DNA of 64,000 bases, taken from positions 62,001 through 126,000 of the forward strand of contig NZ_JAJSOH010000014.1 of NCBI RefSeq assembly GCF_021277265.1, given 5' to 3'. The position numbers and the translations under genes were made by a program. This document shows, one piece after another, positions 16,544-23,716 of this stretch. Every line of letters begins with the position of its first letter. Position 1 is the first letter of the stretch. A model generated the notes under the pieces. That model worked only from the letters and a program-made list of their open reading frames with translations, had not been told where the DNA came from and did not search any database. Origin of the DNA: Kineosporia rhizophila. Lineage in GTDB: Bacteria > Actinomycetota > Actinomycetes > Actinomycetales > Kineosporiaceae.

Positions 16544-17353
16544 TCAGAAATGACGTGGGTCCTGCTGGTATCCGTCCCGCAGCCGGGTCAGCGCCGCTGC
16601 TGACACCAGCGCGACGGCAGCCCAGAACGGGGCTGCCGCGGGCTCGAGCGGCACCGGCGTGGAGCCCTGGGCGAGCACCGGCAGGATCACCGCCAGAGTC
16701 CACAGTCCGACCAGGGCCGCGGTTGCCCGGCCCACTCCGATCACCGCGCCGAGCGTGAGCGCGGCCGTGGTCATGGCCAGGCCGGGCAACAGCCAGAGCG
16801 CCGGTGAAGCACCGACCAGAAGTCCGGCCAGTGTCAGCGGAGGCAGGATGACGATCAGCGCGGCAAGCGTGCGGCGTAACACCAGGCTCAGCCCGGCCTG
16901 GGCGGTGACCGAGACCAGCGCGTGCGCCCGGTCGGTGAACCGGTTCCATGAGGCCGCCACCCCCAAAGCAGGGACGATTGGCGCCACTAGGAGGAGCAGT
17001 GGCGTTTGGTCAGTGCTCGCGTTGAGGTCCAACAGCATCGCGGCCAGGGGGATGGCCAGCACACACAGCAGCCAGGGCATCGCTGCCGGGGCGGCCCACC
17101 GGGCCATCTGGCGGCGGAACCGATGCCTCAGCCCCCACCACCGGCCGTGGCCGGGACCGAGGCGAGGCTCCAGGGCCGTTCTTACTGATTGGACGAGTTC
17201 GGTCACCCTGGGATCGGTCGTTACCTGCCCCACCTGCTCCCGGCAGGCCGGGCAACTGTCCAGGTGCGCCTCCAGCACCCAGAGCGCCTCGCTGGGCAGG
17301 TCCTCACCCGAGGCGTAACGGGTCAGCATGGTTGCGGACACGTGAGTGGTCAT
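16544..17353 (-). CDS. Zinc-finger (zf-HC2) membrane anti-sigma-like protein
   Basis: A 269-residue protein. The N-terminus has the anti-sigma zinc motif H-x3-C-x2-C (EAHLDSCPACREQV, residues ~29-42). The rest holds about six membrane helices (for example MPWLLCVLAIPLAAMLLDL, TPLLLLVAPIVPALGVAAS and IVILPPLTLAGLLVGA), so it is a polytopic rather than single-span anti-sigma protein. ATG overlaps the sigma gene stop (ATGA, 17350-17353), the usual arrangement for a sigma/anti-sigma pair. By analogy it holds the sigma factor at the membrane until an envelope signal arrives. Since an ABC ATPase and permease follow, the membrane part may also act with the transporter. Confidence 0.8.
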   Translation of the reverse strand: MTTHVSATMLTRYASGEDLPSEALWVLEAHLDSCPACREQVGQVTTDPRVTELVQSVRTALEPRLGPGHGRWWGLRHRFRRQMARWAAPAAMPWLLCVLAIPLAAMLLDLNASTDQTPLLLLVAPIVPALGVAASWNRFTDRAHALVSVTAQAGLSLVLRRTLAALIVILPPLTLAGLLVGASPALWLLPGLAMTTAALTLGAVIGVGRATAALVGLWTLAVILPVLAQGSTPVPLEPAAAPFWAAVALVSAAALTRLRDGYQQDPRHF

Positions 17354-17907
17354 GACAGCGCCCTCCGCAGGTGCAGTCGGGCCCGGCGCACGCGCGTCCT
17401 GACCGTTGCCTCCGGAACCCCGAGCAGGCCCGCCGTCTCCCTGGCGGTCAGCCCGTCCAGGACCATCAGTTTCAGCGCCGTGTGAAGTTCGGGGCTCAGC
17501 CCGGCCAGCGCGTCGGTGAGCGCGGCGTCCGGGATGCCCACGAGGACCTCGTCCTCTGCCGCGGGCTCGGACCGAACGGGCTCAGCGATCACTGCCTCCC
17601 GCTGCCGGGCCCGGCGGCGGAAGGCGTCGATCAGTCGGCGGGAAGCGATGGTCCACAGCCATCCGCCGGCGCCCCCTTTACCGGCGGGTGCGCCCACGTA
17701 GCTGGCTGCGGCCTGCCACACCGCCAGGTACGACTCCTGCATGACCTCGGCCACGATGTCGTCATCGGCGCAGCGTCGGTGCAGGCGGACGGCGAGCCAC
17801 GGCGCGGTGCGCCGGTAGAACTCGTCGAAGGCGTGGCGGTCGCCGCGAGCAATCCGCCGCAGCAGTTGCTCCTCGTCGACCTCGCCCAACCCCGCACTCT
17901 GGTTCAC
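17350..17907 (-). CDS. ECF-type RNA polymerase sigma factor
   Basis: A 185-residue sigma-70 family protein of the extracytoplasmic-function group. Region 2 is visible around RIARGDRHAFDEFYRRTAPWLAV and DDIVAEVMQESYLAVWQAA; after it comes WLWTIASRRLIDAFRRRAR. Region 4 is LSPELHTALKLMVLDGLT followed by the HTH AGLLGVPEATVRTRVRRARL. The start is GTG 17907. It heads an operon with its zf-HC2 anti-sigma protein and an ABC transporter, so it probably controls its own transporter and an envelope regulon. A TetR gene follows upstream on the same strand, separated by 34 bases. Confidence 0.9.
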   Translation of the reverse strand: MNQSAGLGEVDEEQLLRRIARGDRHAFDEFYRRTAPWLAVRLHRRCADDDIVAEVMQESYLAVWQAAASYVGAPAGKGGAGGWLWTIASRRLIDAFRRRARQREAVIAEPVRSEPAAEDEVLVGIPDAALTDALAGLSPELHTALKLMVLDGLTARETAGLLGVPEATVRTRVRRARLHLRRALS

Positions 17908-17941
17908 ACAGCGCCTGACGCCCTACCCCTGGCCGAATGAT

Positions 17942-18526
17942 TCACTTGGCGTTGTGACCTGGCTCACTTGCCTTGAGCAGGTGCTGTTCGGTGCGGGCGA
18001 CGATGCCGAGGAACGTTGCGTTGTCGCCGTACGCGCGGGCCAGGATCAGCCCGCCCTGGATTGCCGCGACCGCGTCGAGCGCACGATCGGCCGCCTCCTG
18101 AGCGGGGAGCCCGCCGGTCCGCAGTGCCTGCGCGAGCGCGTCGACCCAGTCGGTGAAGTAGGCCCGCACTGCTTCGGCGAAGGTGTCCTGTTCCTGCCCC
18201 AACGTCATCGCGGCGAACAGGCACACGCTCTCGCGGGAGGTGAAGTAGTCGGCCACCTCCCGCGACATCGCCTCGATCGCCTGCGGGACGTCATGGGCCG
18301 TGCGCAGGGGCGTGAAGATCTGTTCTTCGAACCATTCGCCCACCTGCTCGAGGACGGCCCGAGCCATGTCCGTCTTCCCGTCGGGGAAGAAGTGGTAGAG
18401 GCTCCCGCGCCCCAGGCCGGCCTCCCGCTGGATCACCGACAGGGAGGCGCTTTCGAAGCCCCTCTTGCGGAAGACGCCGGCCAGGGCCCGGACCGCGTCC
18501 GAGCGGTCGAGAACAGTTCGTGCCAT
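17942..18526 (-). CDS. TetR-family transcriptional regulator
   Basis: A 194-residue repressor. The N-terminal HTH is typical: FRKRGFESASLSVIQREAG, then LGRGSLYHFFPDGKTDMARAVL. The C-terminal ligand domain includes a helix with CLFAAMTLGQEQDTF that resembles the TetR_C of LmrA/YxaF-type regulators. The ATG overlaps the stop of the DUF1348 gene by one base (TAATG at 18524-18528), so the two are cotranscribed and coupled. Palindromes in the promoter region of that pair (19017-19049) are the likely operator, which implies autoregulation. The inducer is unknown. Confidence 0.88.
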   Translation of the reverse strand: MARTVLDRSDAVRALAGVFRKRGFESASLSVIQREAGLGRGSLYHFFPDGKTDMARAVLEQVGEWFEEQIFTPLRTAHDVPQAIEAMSREVADYFTSRESVCLFAAMTLGQEQDTFAEAVRAYFTDWVDALAQALRTGGLPAQEAADRALDAVAAIQGGLILARAYGDNATFLGIVARTEQHLLKASEPGHNAK

Positions 18527-18993
18527 TACAGTCCGAGTTCGCTCAGGCCGGGGTGATCCGCCGGACGGGGGCCTGAAGTGTCCCAGAAGAACTTGCGCTC
18601 GGACTCCTCAATGGCCACATCGTTGATGCTCGCGTGGCGGTGGGTCATCAGCCCGTCCTGGTCGAAGCGCCAGTTCTCGTTGCCGTAGGCGCGGAACCAC
18701 TGGCCTTCCGCGTTGTGGTATTCGTACGCGAAGCGCACCGCGATCACGTCGCCGGTGTAGGCCCACAGCTCCTTGATCAGCCGGTAGTCGAGTTCGCGCT
18801 CCCACTTGCCGGTGAGGAACTCGACGATGGCGGCGCGGCCCTGCGCGAAGGTCGAACGGTTACGCCACCAGCTGTCCTCGCTGTACGCGAGGGAGATGCG
18901 CTCGGGGTCACAGGTGTTCCAGGCGTCTTCGGCGATGCGGGCCTTCTGGATGGCGCTGGCCTCGGTGAAGGGCGGGAGGGGAGGACGAGACAT
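18526..18993 (-). CDS. NTF2-like DUF1348 protein
   Basis: A 155-residue protein of the nuclear transport factor 2-like superfamily, DUF1348 type. ATG 18993 is chosen over upstream in-frame codons because GAAAGG lies 7-8 bases before it and the protein then begins [19 protein letters not shown], as in that family. Conserved features are [37 protein letters not shown] and [20 protein letters not shown]2-like proteins form a cone-shaped cavity used for small-molecule catalysis or binding; the substrate is not known. It leads a two-gene unit with a TetR gene and sits behind TetR-like operators. Confidence 0.88.
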   Translation of the reverse strand: MSRPPLPPFTEASAIQKARIAEDAWNTCDPERISLAYSEDSWWRNRSTFAQGRAAIVEFLTGKWERELDYRLIKELWAYTGDVIAVRFAYEYHNAEGQWFRAYGNENWRFDQDGLMTHRHASINDVAIEESERKFFWDTSGPRPADHPGLSELGL

Positions 18994-19016
18994 GATCTTG
19001 CCTTTCGAGAGTCTGT

Positions 19017-19049
19017 ACCGATCGGTTCGGCCTGTACTGAAAGGTACAG
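19017..19049. promoter_or_regulatory. Probable TetR operators for the DUF1348-TetR operon
   Basis: ACCGATCGGT (19017-19026) is a perfect palindrome of the type many TetR proteins bind. CTGTAC (19032-19037) and GTACAG (19044-19049) form a second, spaced palindrome. Both lie just upstream of the ATG at 18993, where the minus-strand promoter is expected. Confidence 0.6.
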
Positions 19050-19184
19050 ACGCGCTGGTGGAGGTGTCAATCGCGGGCGGCTCGGGCAGACGCAAAAGTT
19101 TTTTCGGTCGAAACCCATCCGAAGCGGGGTGGGCACCGAACCCAGCCCGCAACGTCAGTCCATCGATCACTCGGAGGAACAAAA

Positions 19185-19853
19185 ATGCGTCTGCGTCGCC
19201 GCGTTCTTGGGGTTGCCACCGCTGTCACGGCCACCATCGGCGTGTCCTCGGTTGCCCTCATGGCCTCCCCGGCATCCGCTGACACGACCGGCAAGGCCGC
19301 CGCCCCGGGCGAGAAGGCCCTGGCCTCGGTGCTTCTCGCCGACAAGGGCAAGTTCGACCACAACAGCAAGGACTTCGACGTCCTGCGCTCGGCCGTGCTG
19401 GCCGTGCTGAAGGAGAAGCCGAAGTCCCCGGTGGGCGTGCTGACCAAGGGCGACACCGCCCTGACCGCGTTCCTGCCCAACGACCACGCCTTCAGGGTCC
19501 TGGTCAAGGACATCACCAAGGCGCACAAGCTGCCCTCGGAGAAGGCCGCCTTCAAGGCCGTGGCCGGCCTCGGAATCGACACTGTCGAAACGGTTCTGCT
19601 CTACCACGTCGTGCCCGGCGCCACCCTCAGCTCCAAGGCCGCGCTGAAGTCCGACGACGCGGTGCTGAAGACCGCCCAGGGCGGCACGGTCAAGCTCAAC
19701 GTGTCCCTGCGCTACCCCAAGGTCGGCTTCCACCTGATCGACGCCGACAAGAGCGACAAGAACGCCCGCGTGATCGGGGTCGACGTGAACAAGGGCAACA
19801 AGCAGATCGGCCACGTCGTGGACCGCGTGCTGCGCCCGGTCGACCTTCCCTAA
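19185..19853 (+). CDS. Secreted fasciclin (FAS1) domain protein
   Basis: A 222-residue exported protein. ATG 19185 has CGGAGGAA 5 bases upstream. The signal peptide runs to about SPASADT. The mature part is one FAS1 domain: [16 protein letters not shown] at its start, the H1-like motif [11 protein letters not shown] (residues ~100-110), and the H2-like motif [18 protein letters not shown], ending with [17 protein letters not shown]1 domains mediate adhesion or carbohydrate binding outside the cell, and related actinobacterial proteins are common on the surface. It stands alone, with a strong hairpin right after the stop. Confidence 0.9.
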   Translation: MRLRRRVLGVATAVTATIGVSSVALMASPASADTTGKAAAPGEKALASVLLADKGKFDHNSKDFDVLRSAVLAVLKEKPKSPVGVLTKGDTALTAFLPNDHAFRVLVKDITKAHKLPSEKAAFKAVAGLGIDTVETVLLYHVVPGATLSSKAALKSDDAVLKTAQGGTVKLNVSLRYPKVGFHLIDADKSDKNARVIGVDVNKGNKQIGHVVDRVLRPVDLP

Positions 19854-19865
19854 AGACGCCTGTCT

Positions 19866-19910
19866 GGGGCCGGAGCTGAAGTGTGCTCCTCACACTGAAG
19901 TTCCGGCCCC
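19866..19910. terminator. Long imperfect hairpin terminator
   Basis: GGGGCCGGAGCTGAAGTGTG (19866-19885) pairs with 19891-19910 with two mismatches and one wobble over 20 bp and a five-base loop. It separates the convergent fasciclin and lipoprotein genes and can serve both. Confidence 0.8.
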
Positions 19911-19925
19911 GGCCGGGTCTGCCGT

Positions 19926-21263
19926 CTATTCGGGTGTGCTCAGCTCTGCCATGTGCCAAAGCATGCGTTGGGTCTGCTTATTCGTTCCCTTGGCCCAGAT
20001 GATCGTGTCGTGTGCGGGGTCACCCTTGACGACGCTGTACCCCCGTTGCTCCGCGATGGAGTGGAGCTTTCGGGTGGACATGTTGAGGTAGTACTCCGTG
20101 GGATCGCCGTTGCCCGACCCGTTGCCCCAGAGCACGCCCGTCCTGGTCAGCGACAGGTTCCTCTGGCCCGCCACTTCGTCGGCCGCGATGACGGTGCCCA
20201 CTTCATGGGTGGCCAGATCCAAGACGAAGATCTGCCCAGGCTCAGACTTGGACGACCACCCCGCTTCGCCGACCTTGGGGGCGCTCACGCCCCAGGCGAC
20301 GTAGGAGTCCGAGGCCACCAGATCAACGATTTCCGTTTCCCCGTAGGGGATGCCGCGAACGATTGTCTTTTCGGTGCCACCGTCCGACACCGCCCTACGG
20401 CGGATCTCGTAGCCCTTGGATGCCCCTGGGGTTCGCGTAACGTAGACCAGGTCACCACCAGCGGCCGCAGGCAACACCGAGTTCTTGGCCACAGTCTCCA
20501 CCTTGGACCTGCCCGACAGCTTGGTCCGGAGAATATTGAACTCCCAGTCCTTCTCGGCTGCCGGATCGGGCGTCAAGGTGGTAGCGACGGTCGCCGCCCA
20601 GTACACCCAGTCCCCGATGACCACCGGATCGGTGCCCCCGAACACGGGGAGCGGGCGCGCCGGGGGCTTCAAGGGCTGGCTGTGCGCCAACTCGCGTACG
20701 CCCGATCCGTCCGTCTCGGCCGTTCGCAGACTCCATTCTTGGAACATCAGATCCGTGCTTGGGGTCTCCATCCAGACCAGGCGATCCCCAACGCGCTTCA
20801 TCCCGTCCGACTGCCGTTCAGCGCCCTTCAACACGCCCCTGGCCTCCCGCCCGGTCTTGGCCGCAGGAACGAAGCCCTTGGTCTGACTCCACAAGCCCAC
20901 CCTGCTGAAGGTGTTCAGCGTGTGGCCGGCCCCGTCCAAAGACCTGAGGCTGCTCTCCTCAACGAGAAGATCCTTCTCGGCGGAGATACCCCCGGGCGCA
21001 AGCATGCGATCGGCAGAATCAGCCTTCAGCCGCACACGGGCCGCCGGTTCTTTGAACTGCACCGGCGTGGCCTCGGCAACGTCAAGGACGAACGACAGCT
21101 CCCGGTCAACTTCGATCCGACCGCCAGTCGGTGACGGGTCGGCGCTCGATGACTCCACCCGAGATGGCCGGGTCGCCTTCGCTGTCTGCGGATCGCCTGT
21201 GCAACCGATCAGGCCCGCAACGCAGGGCAGCACCAACAACAGCGTCAGGTTCCGAGACCTCAT
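19926..21263 (-). CDS. Lipoprotein, probable beta-propeller
   Basis: A 445-residue protein with a lipoprotein signal peptide: basic MRSRN, hydrophobic LTLLLVLPCVAGLIGC, with lipobox AGLIGC and Cys21 as the attachment site. A Ser/Pro-rich tether follows. The mature part shows repeated W-containing blade-like segments (RLVWMETPST, WVYWAATVATTL, DLVYVTRTPG, SYVAWGVSAP, GVLWGNGSGNG and TIIWAKGTN) spaced 40-60 residues apart, which suggests a TolB-like propeller of about six blades. No enzymatic motif is seen. It is monocistronic on the minus strand and divergent from the ASCH gene. Confidence 0.75.
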   Translation of the reverse strand: MRSRNLTLLLVLPCVAGLIGCTGDPQTAKATRPSRVESSSADPSPTGGRIEVDRELSFVLDVAEATPVQFKEPAARVRLKADSADRMLAPGGISAEKDLLVEESSLRSLDGAGHTLNTFSRVGLWSQTKGFVPAAKTGREARGVLKGAERQSDGMKRVGDRLVWMETPSTDLMFQEWSLRTAETDGSGVRELAHSQPLKPPARPLPVFGGTDPVVIGDWVYWAATVATTLTPDPAAEKDWEFNILRTKLSGRSKVETVAKNSVLPAAAGGDLVYVTRTPGASKGYEIRRRAVSDGGTEKTIVRGIPYGETEIVDLVASDSYVAWGVSAPKVGEAGWSSKSEPGQIFVLDLATHEVGTVIAADEVAGQRNLSLTRTGVLWGNGSGNGDPTEYYLNMSTRKLHSIAEQRGYSVVKGDPAHDTIIWAKGTNKQTQRMLWHMAELSTPE

Positions 21264-21404
21264 GACTGCTCGAACGCTCCATCACTCTGTGGTCAAGACG
21301 GGCTCGCGCCACTCCGGCCGGATCCCCACGGTCATTCCTGTTTCGATGCGCCCAAGTTCGCAACCCCCATCGTCCCTGATGACCGTCGTCGTATTCTCGC
21401 GCGT

Positions 21405-21833
21405 ATGAACGTTGACGGTCTGCCTCTTTCGGAGTTCGCGTTCCCCGGGCCGCTGCGCGACCAACTGGTGGCGGCGATCCTCTCCGGGGCGAAGACCTCG
21501 ACCTCCGGCCTCGTGCTCTTCTACGAGCGGGAGAACGAGCCCTTGCCGCAGGTCGGGCGACGGTCGGCGGTGGTGGACTCGCAGGGCCGGCCGGTCGCGG
21601 TGATCGAGCTGACCGAGGTGCGCGTGGTTCGGCTCGCCGACGTCGACCTGCAGCACGCGGTGGACGAGGGGGAGGGGTTTGCGAGCGTGGCGCAGTGGCG
21701 GGCCGGGCATGAGGAGTTCTGGCACAGCGCCGAGGTACGGGCCGAGCTCGGTGATCCCGGGTTCACGGTGAACGACGACACTCTGGTGCTGGCTCAGCGC
21801 TTCCGGCTGGTGAGCGCGGTGACCAAGCTGTGA
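21405..21833 (+). CDS. ASCH-domain protein
   Basis: A 142-residue soluble protein. The ASCH fold (PUA-like) is seen in ALRDQLVAAILSGAKT-type entry (residues ~17-32 read LRDQLVAAILSGAKTSTSGL), then GRRSAVVDSQGRPVAVIELTEV and FASVAQWRAGHEEFW, followed by LVLAQRFRLV. ASCH proteins bind RNA or modified nucleotides; some are nucleases or amidohydrolases for modified cytidine. ATG 21405 has no Shine-Dalgarno, but TATTCT ends 7 bases before it, which fits a leaderless mRNA. It is followed 36 bases later by a small membrane-protein gene on the same strand. Confidence 0.8.
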   Translation: MNVDGLPLSEFAFPGPLRDQLVAAILSGAKTSTSGLVLFYERENEPLPQVGRRSAVVDSQGRPVAVIELTEVRVVRLADVDLQHAVDEGEGFASVAQWRAGHEEFWHSAEVRAELGDPGFTVNDDTLVLAQRFRLVSAVTKL

Positions 21834-21869
21834 CCCCGTTCGGAGGCGGAAAGTCGCATACTCACGTCC

Positions 21870-22115
21870 ATGGAGAACGGCCGCCCGCGGGCGCGATCAG
21901 ACTGGATCATCGAAAGCGTCCTCGCTGTGCCCGGTGTGGTCGGCGTGATCTTCTTCCTGATCCAGGCGGTCATCTGGGCGGGTTCGGGGGATCAGACACA
22001 CATGGCGCCGGTCGGGGTCATGGGGGCGCTCATGATGGCCGGCATCTCGGCTGCGTTCGTCGCTCCGCTGGCCAGCAGCCTCTACCAGCACAGGCAGTCA
22101 CGGCCACAGCGGTAG
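21870..22115 (+). CDS. Small two-helix membrane protein, 81 aa
   Basis: The product has a basic N-terminus (MENGRPRARSD), a membrane helix at ~13-37 (SVLAVPGVVGVIFFLIQAVIW) and a second at ~46-68 (VGVMGALMMAGISAAFVAPLA), and a basic Gln-rich tail. No family is recognised. The ATG has no close Shine-Dalgarno but CATACT lies 7 bases upstream, so it may also be leaderless with its own promoter. It converges on the next minus-strand gene with 4 bases between stops. Confidence 0.6.
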   Translation: MENGRPRARSDWIIESVLAVPGVVGVIFFLIQAVIWAGSGDQTHMAPVGVMGALMMAGISAAFVAPLASSLYQHRQSRPQR

Positions 22116-22119
22116 GGCT

Positions 22120-22536
22120 TCACTGCCCCTCGCGGGCGGCCCGGACCGCCTTGACGTTGTCCGACGACGAGGAAAGTTCCCACTTTCTGCCGAAGTTCAC
22201 GTACAGCCCGCGCAGCTGGATGTGCACCATCAGGGGGCGCGGGGTTGCGGTCAGCACCGATTTCAGGTGGGCGAGCAGGAGCAGGTAGGCGCCCCGGTCG
22301 CCGGTCTCGTCGGGGAACAGATACTGGCCCTGTTCGTACACGTAGTCGAGGTAGCGGGCGAGCTCGTGGGCGTCCATTACCATCGCGACCGGTGGGCGGA
22401 ACTCGTTCAGCCCCCAGCTGTGGATGCGCACGAACGGCTGGCGGCGCATGATCAGCCGCTTCAGCCCCCGGTCCACGATCAGCTCGACTTCCCCACGTTC
22501 TTGCAGGTCGAGCAGCAGGCCGTTGATGCCGGGCAT
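22120..22536 (-). CDS. Hypothetical protein, 138 aa
   Basis: A soluble protein of 138 residues. ATG 22536 is supported by AGGAGGG 7 bases upstream. The sequence suggests an alpha/beta fold: GLLLDLQERGEVELIVDRG, FVRIHSWGLNEFRPPVAMVMDA, LARYLDYVYEQGQYLF, LMVHIQLRGLYVNFGRKW. I do not recognise the family and see no catalytic motif. It is the third of three minus-strand genes (triplet-repeat protein, DUF1990 protein, this one), with gaps of 57 and 68 bases, so they may be cotranscribed. Confidence 0.6.
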   Translation of the reverse strand: MPGINGLLLDLQERGEVELIVDRGLKRLIMRRQPFVRIHSWGLNEFRPPVAMVMDAHELARYLDYVYEQGQYLFPDETGDRGAYLLLLAHLKSVLTATPRPLMVHIQLRGLYVNFGRKWELSSSSDNVKAVRAAREGQ

Positions 22537-22604
22537 GGCGGACCCTCCTGAAGCCGTCAGTTAAAGGTCATTTTAGACATTCACTGGGCTCGTGGGCCGA
22601 GAGC

Positions 22605-23114
22605 TCACTCCACGAGCGCCCGGGCATACCGACGCCGGTACGCGGGCTGGAGCAGGAGGGCAGCGGGGAAGGCCAGGCGCCACAGCCCCTGGGGAGCCCG
22701 GGTGAGCGAACGCAGTGTCAGGTGCACCGAACCGTCGGCCTCGCGGTGCAGAACGAAGGCCTCTTCGCCGCTCACGGGATGCCCGTGTGCGGTGCCGTAG
22801 GCAAATCCCCGCCGGTCCGGCTCGTCGGCCACCGCCACGATCTGCACCGGTTCCCGCACTCGGAGCGGCCCGAGGTGGGCTGTGAGCTGGTACTTCTGGC
22901 CAGCCTCGACGACAGTCGTGGGCTGGGGATCGACGGTGAAGCCGCTGCGGGTCTTCACGCCCCAGCGAAGCAGAATTGAAGACGTCGTTGCCCAGTAAGC
23001 GTCTCCCTCACCGAGGCGCACGGTGCGTTCGAAGTCGCGGTAGCCGTCTTGGCGGCGCGAAGCCCACTCGGGGTCGGCCGGCTGGGTCGCCCCGACCACG
23101 TCGTAGTTCAGCAC
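22605..23114 (-). CDS. DUF1990-like protein
   Basis: A 169-residue protein of the DUF1990 family. GTG 23114 starts LNYDVVGATQPADPEW, the normal opening of the family, followed by GYRDFERTVRLGEGDAYW, then LLRWGVKTRSGF, YQLTAHLGPLRVREPVQIV, and FAYGTAHGHPVSGEEAFVLHREADGSV, the most conserved block (GTxxGHPxxGEExFxV). The C-terminus, LAFPAALLLQPAYRRRYARAL, also fits. The function of the family is unknown; a lipid- or ligand-binding fold is suspected. It sits between two other short minus-strand genes. Confidence 0.88.
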   Translation of the reverse strand: MLNYDVVGATQPADPEWASRRQDGYRDFERTVRLGEGDAYWATTSSILLRWGVKTRSGFTVDPQPTTVVEAGQKYQLTAHLGPLRVREPVQIVAVADEPDRRGFAYGTAHGHPVSGEEAFVLHREADGSVHLTLRSLTRAPQGLWRLAFPAALLLQPAYRRRYARALVE

Positions 23115-23171
23115 CAGCCGCCCCCACCCAATCTGGGCTCACAAACGTCCATAGGTAGTAATGCTTTTCGA

Positions 23172-23537
23172 TCAGATGGAGCGGGCGACCCACTCGGCCA
23201 CCGGCAGCCCGTACACCTCGCCGGCGCCGCCGACGCTGCCGATCGACAGCACCGAGCCGACCGAACCGACCGAGAGCACTGAGCCGACCGAGAAGGCCGA
23301 GGCCAGGCTGCCGACGCTGGCGAAGGAAGTGGCGCTCAGGAGTGACGCGGCCGAGAAACTGCCCCCGATCGACGCCCAGCTGAACGCCGACAGCGCCGAG
23401 TGGGCCGAGGCGAAGGACATCAGGGAACGGTGCGACTTCGGCAGCTGCTTGTGGGGCCCCGGGCGGGTAGGCGGCTGCGAGGCTGCGGCGGCCTCGGGCG
23501 ACCCGTACTCGGGCTGGGGTGTGCTGGCGTCGGGCAT
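23172..23537 (-). CDS. x-x-Ser triplet-repeat protein, 121 aa
   Basis: ATG 23537 follows GGAGGAG by 5 bases, which favours this strand over an open frame on the other. After a Pro/Gln-rich N-terminus and a PHKQLPKSHRS segment, every third residue from 35 to 101 is Ser: 22 of 23 positions, the exception being Gly59. The other positions are Val, Leu, Ile, Gly, Ala or Phe, for example SVGSVLSVGSVGSVLSIG. The end, EVYGLPVAEWVARS, is not repetitive. Similar Ser/Gly/hydrophobic repeat proteins exist in other actinomycetes but lack a name I can give. A triangular beta-helix is a reasonable guess for the fold. Function unknown. Confidence 0.75.
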   Translation of the reverse strand: MPDASTPQPEYGSPEAAAASQPPTRPGPHKQLPKSHRSLMSFASAHSALSAFSWASIGGSFSAASLLSATSFASVGSLASAFSVGSVLSVGSVGSVLSIGSVGGAGEVYGLPVAEWVARSI

Positions 23538-23625
23538 CGGGTCTCCTCCGTGAGTCGCCGAACCGGATCAGGCGAGGTAGCCAGGCTACTGCGTCCCTCC
23601 CACAGGCCGACCGGGTGACTGCCGC

Positions 23626-23664
23626 CTATAACGTTCTAGTCGCCGAGGGCCTAGAACGTTATAG
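23626..23664. promoter_or_regulatory. Twin LacI-type palindromic operators
   Basis: CTATAACGTTCTAG (23626-23639) and its exact inverse CTAGAACGTTATAG (23651-23664) lie 11 bases apart, centres 25 bp apart. Each half is itself nearly palindromic around a central AACGTT, the CpG-centred core typical of LacI-family sites. They precede the MFS gene at 23717, and a LacI gene follows it in the same operon, so autoregulation is likely. Confidence 0.75.
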
Positions 23665-23716
23665 TCGAAGAGCGCCCCCGTCTGGCGGGCCCACATCACC
23701 CGTCACCGGAGGAACA

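Noticed and set aside
23161-23553. Plus-strand frame with Thr-Glu-Pro repeats opposite the triplet-repeat gene
   Set aside because: The minus-strand frame has a GGAGGAG site at proper distance and a strict Ser register; the repeats on the plus strand are its mirror.
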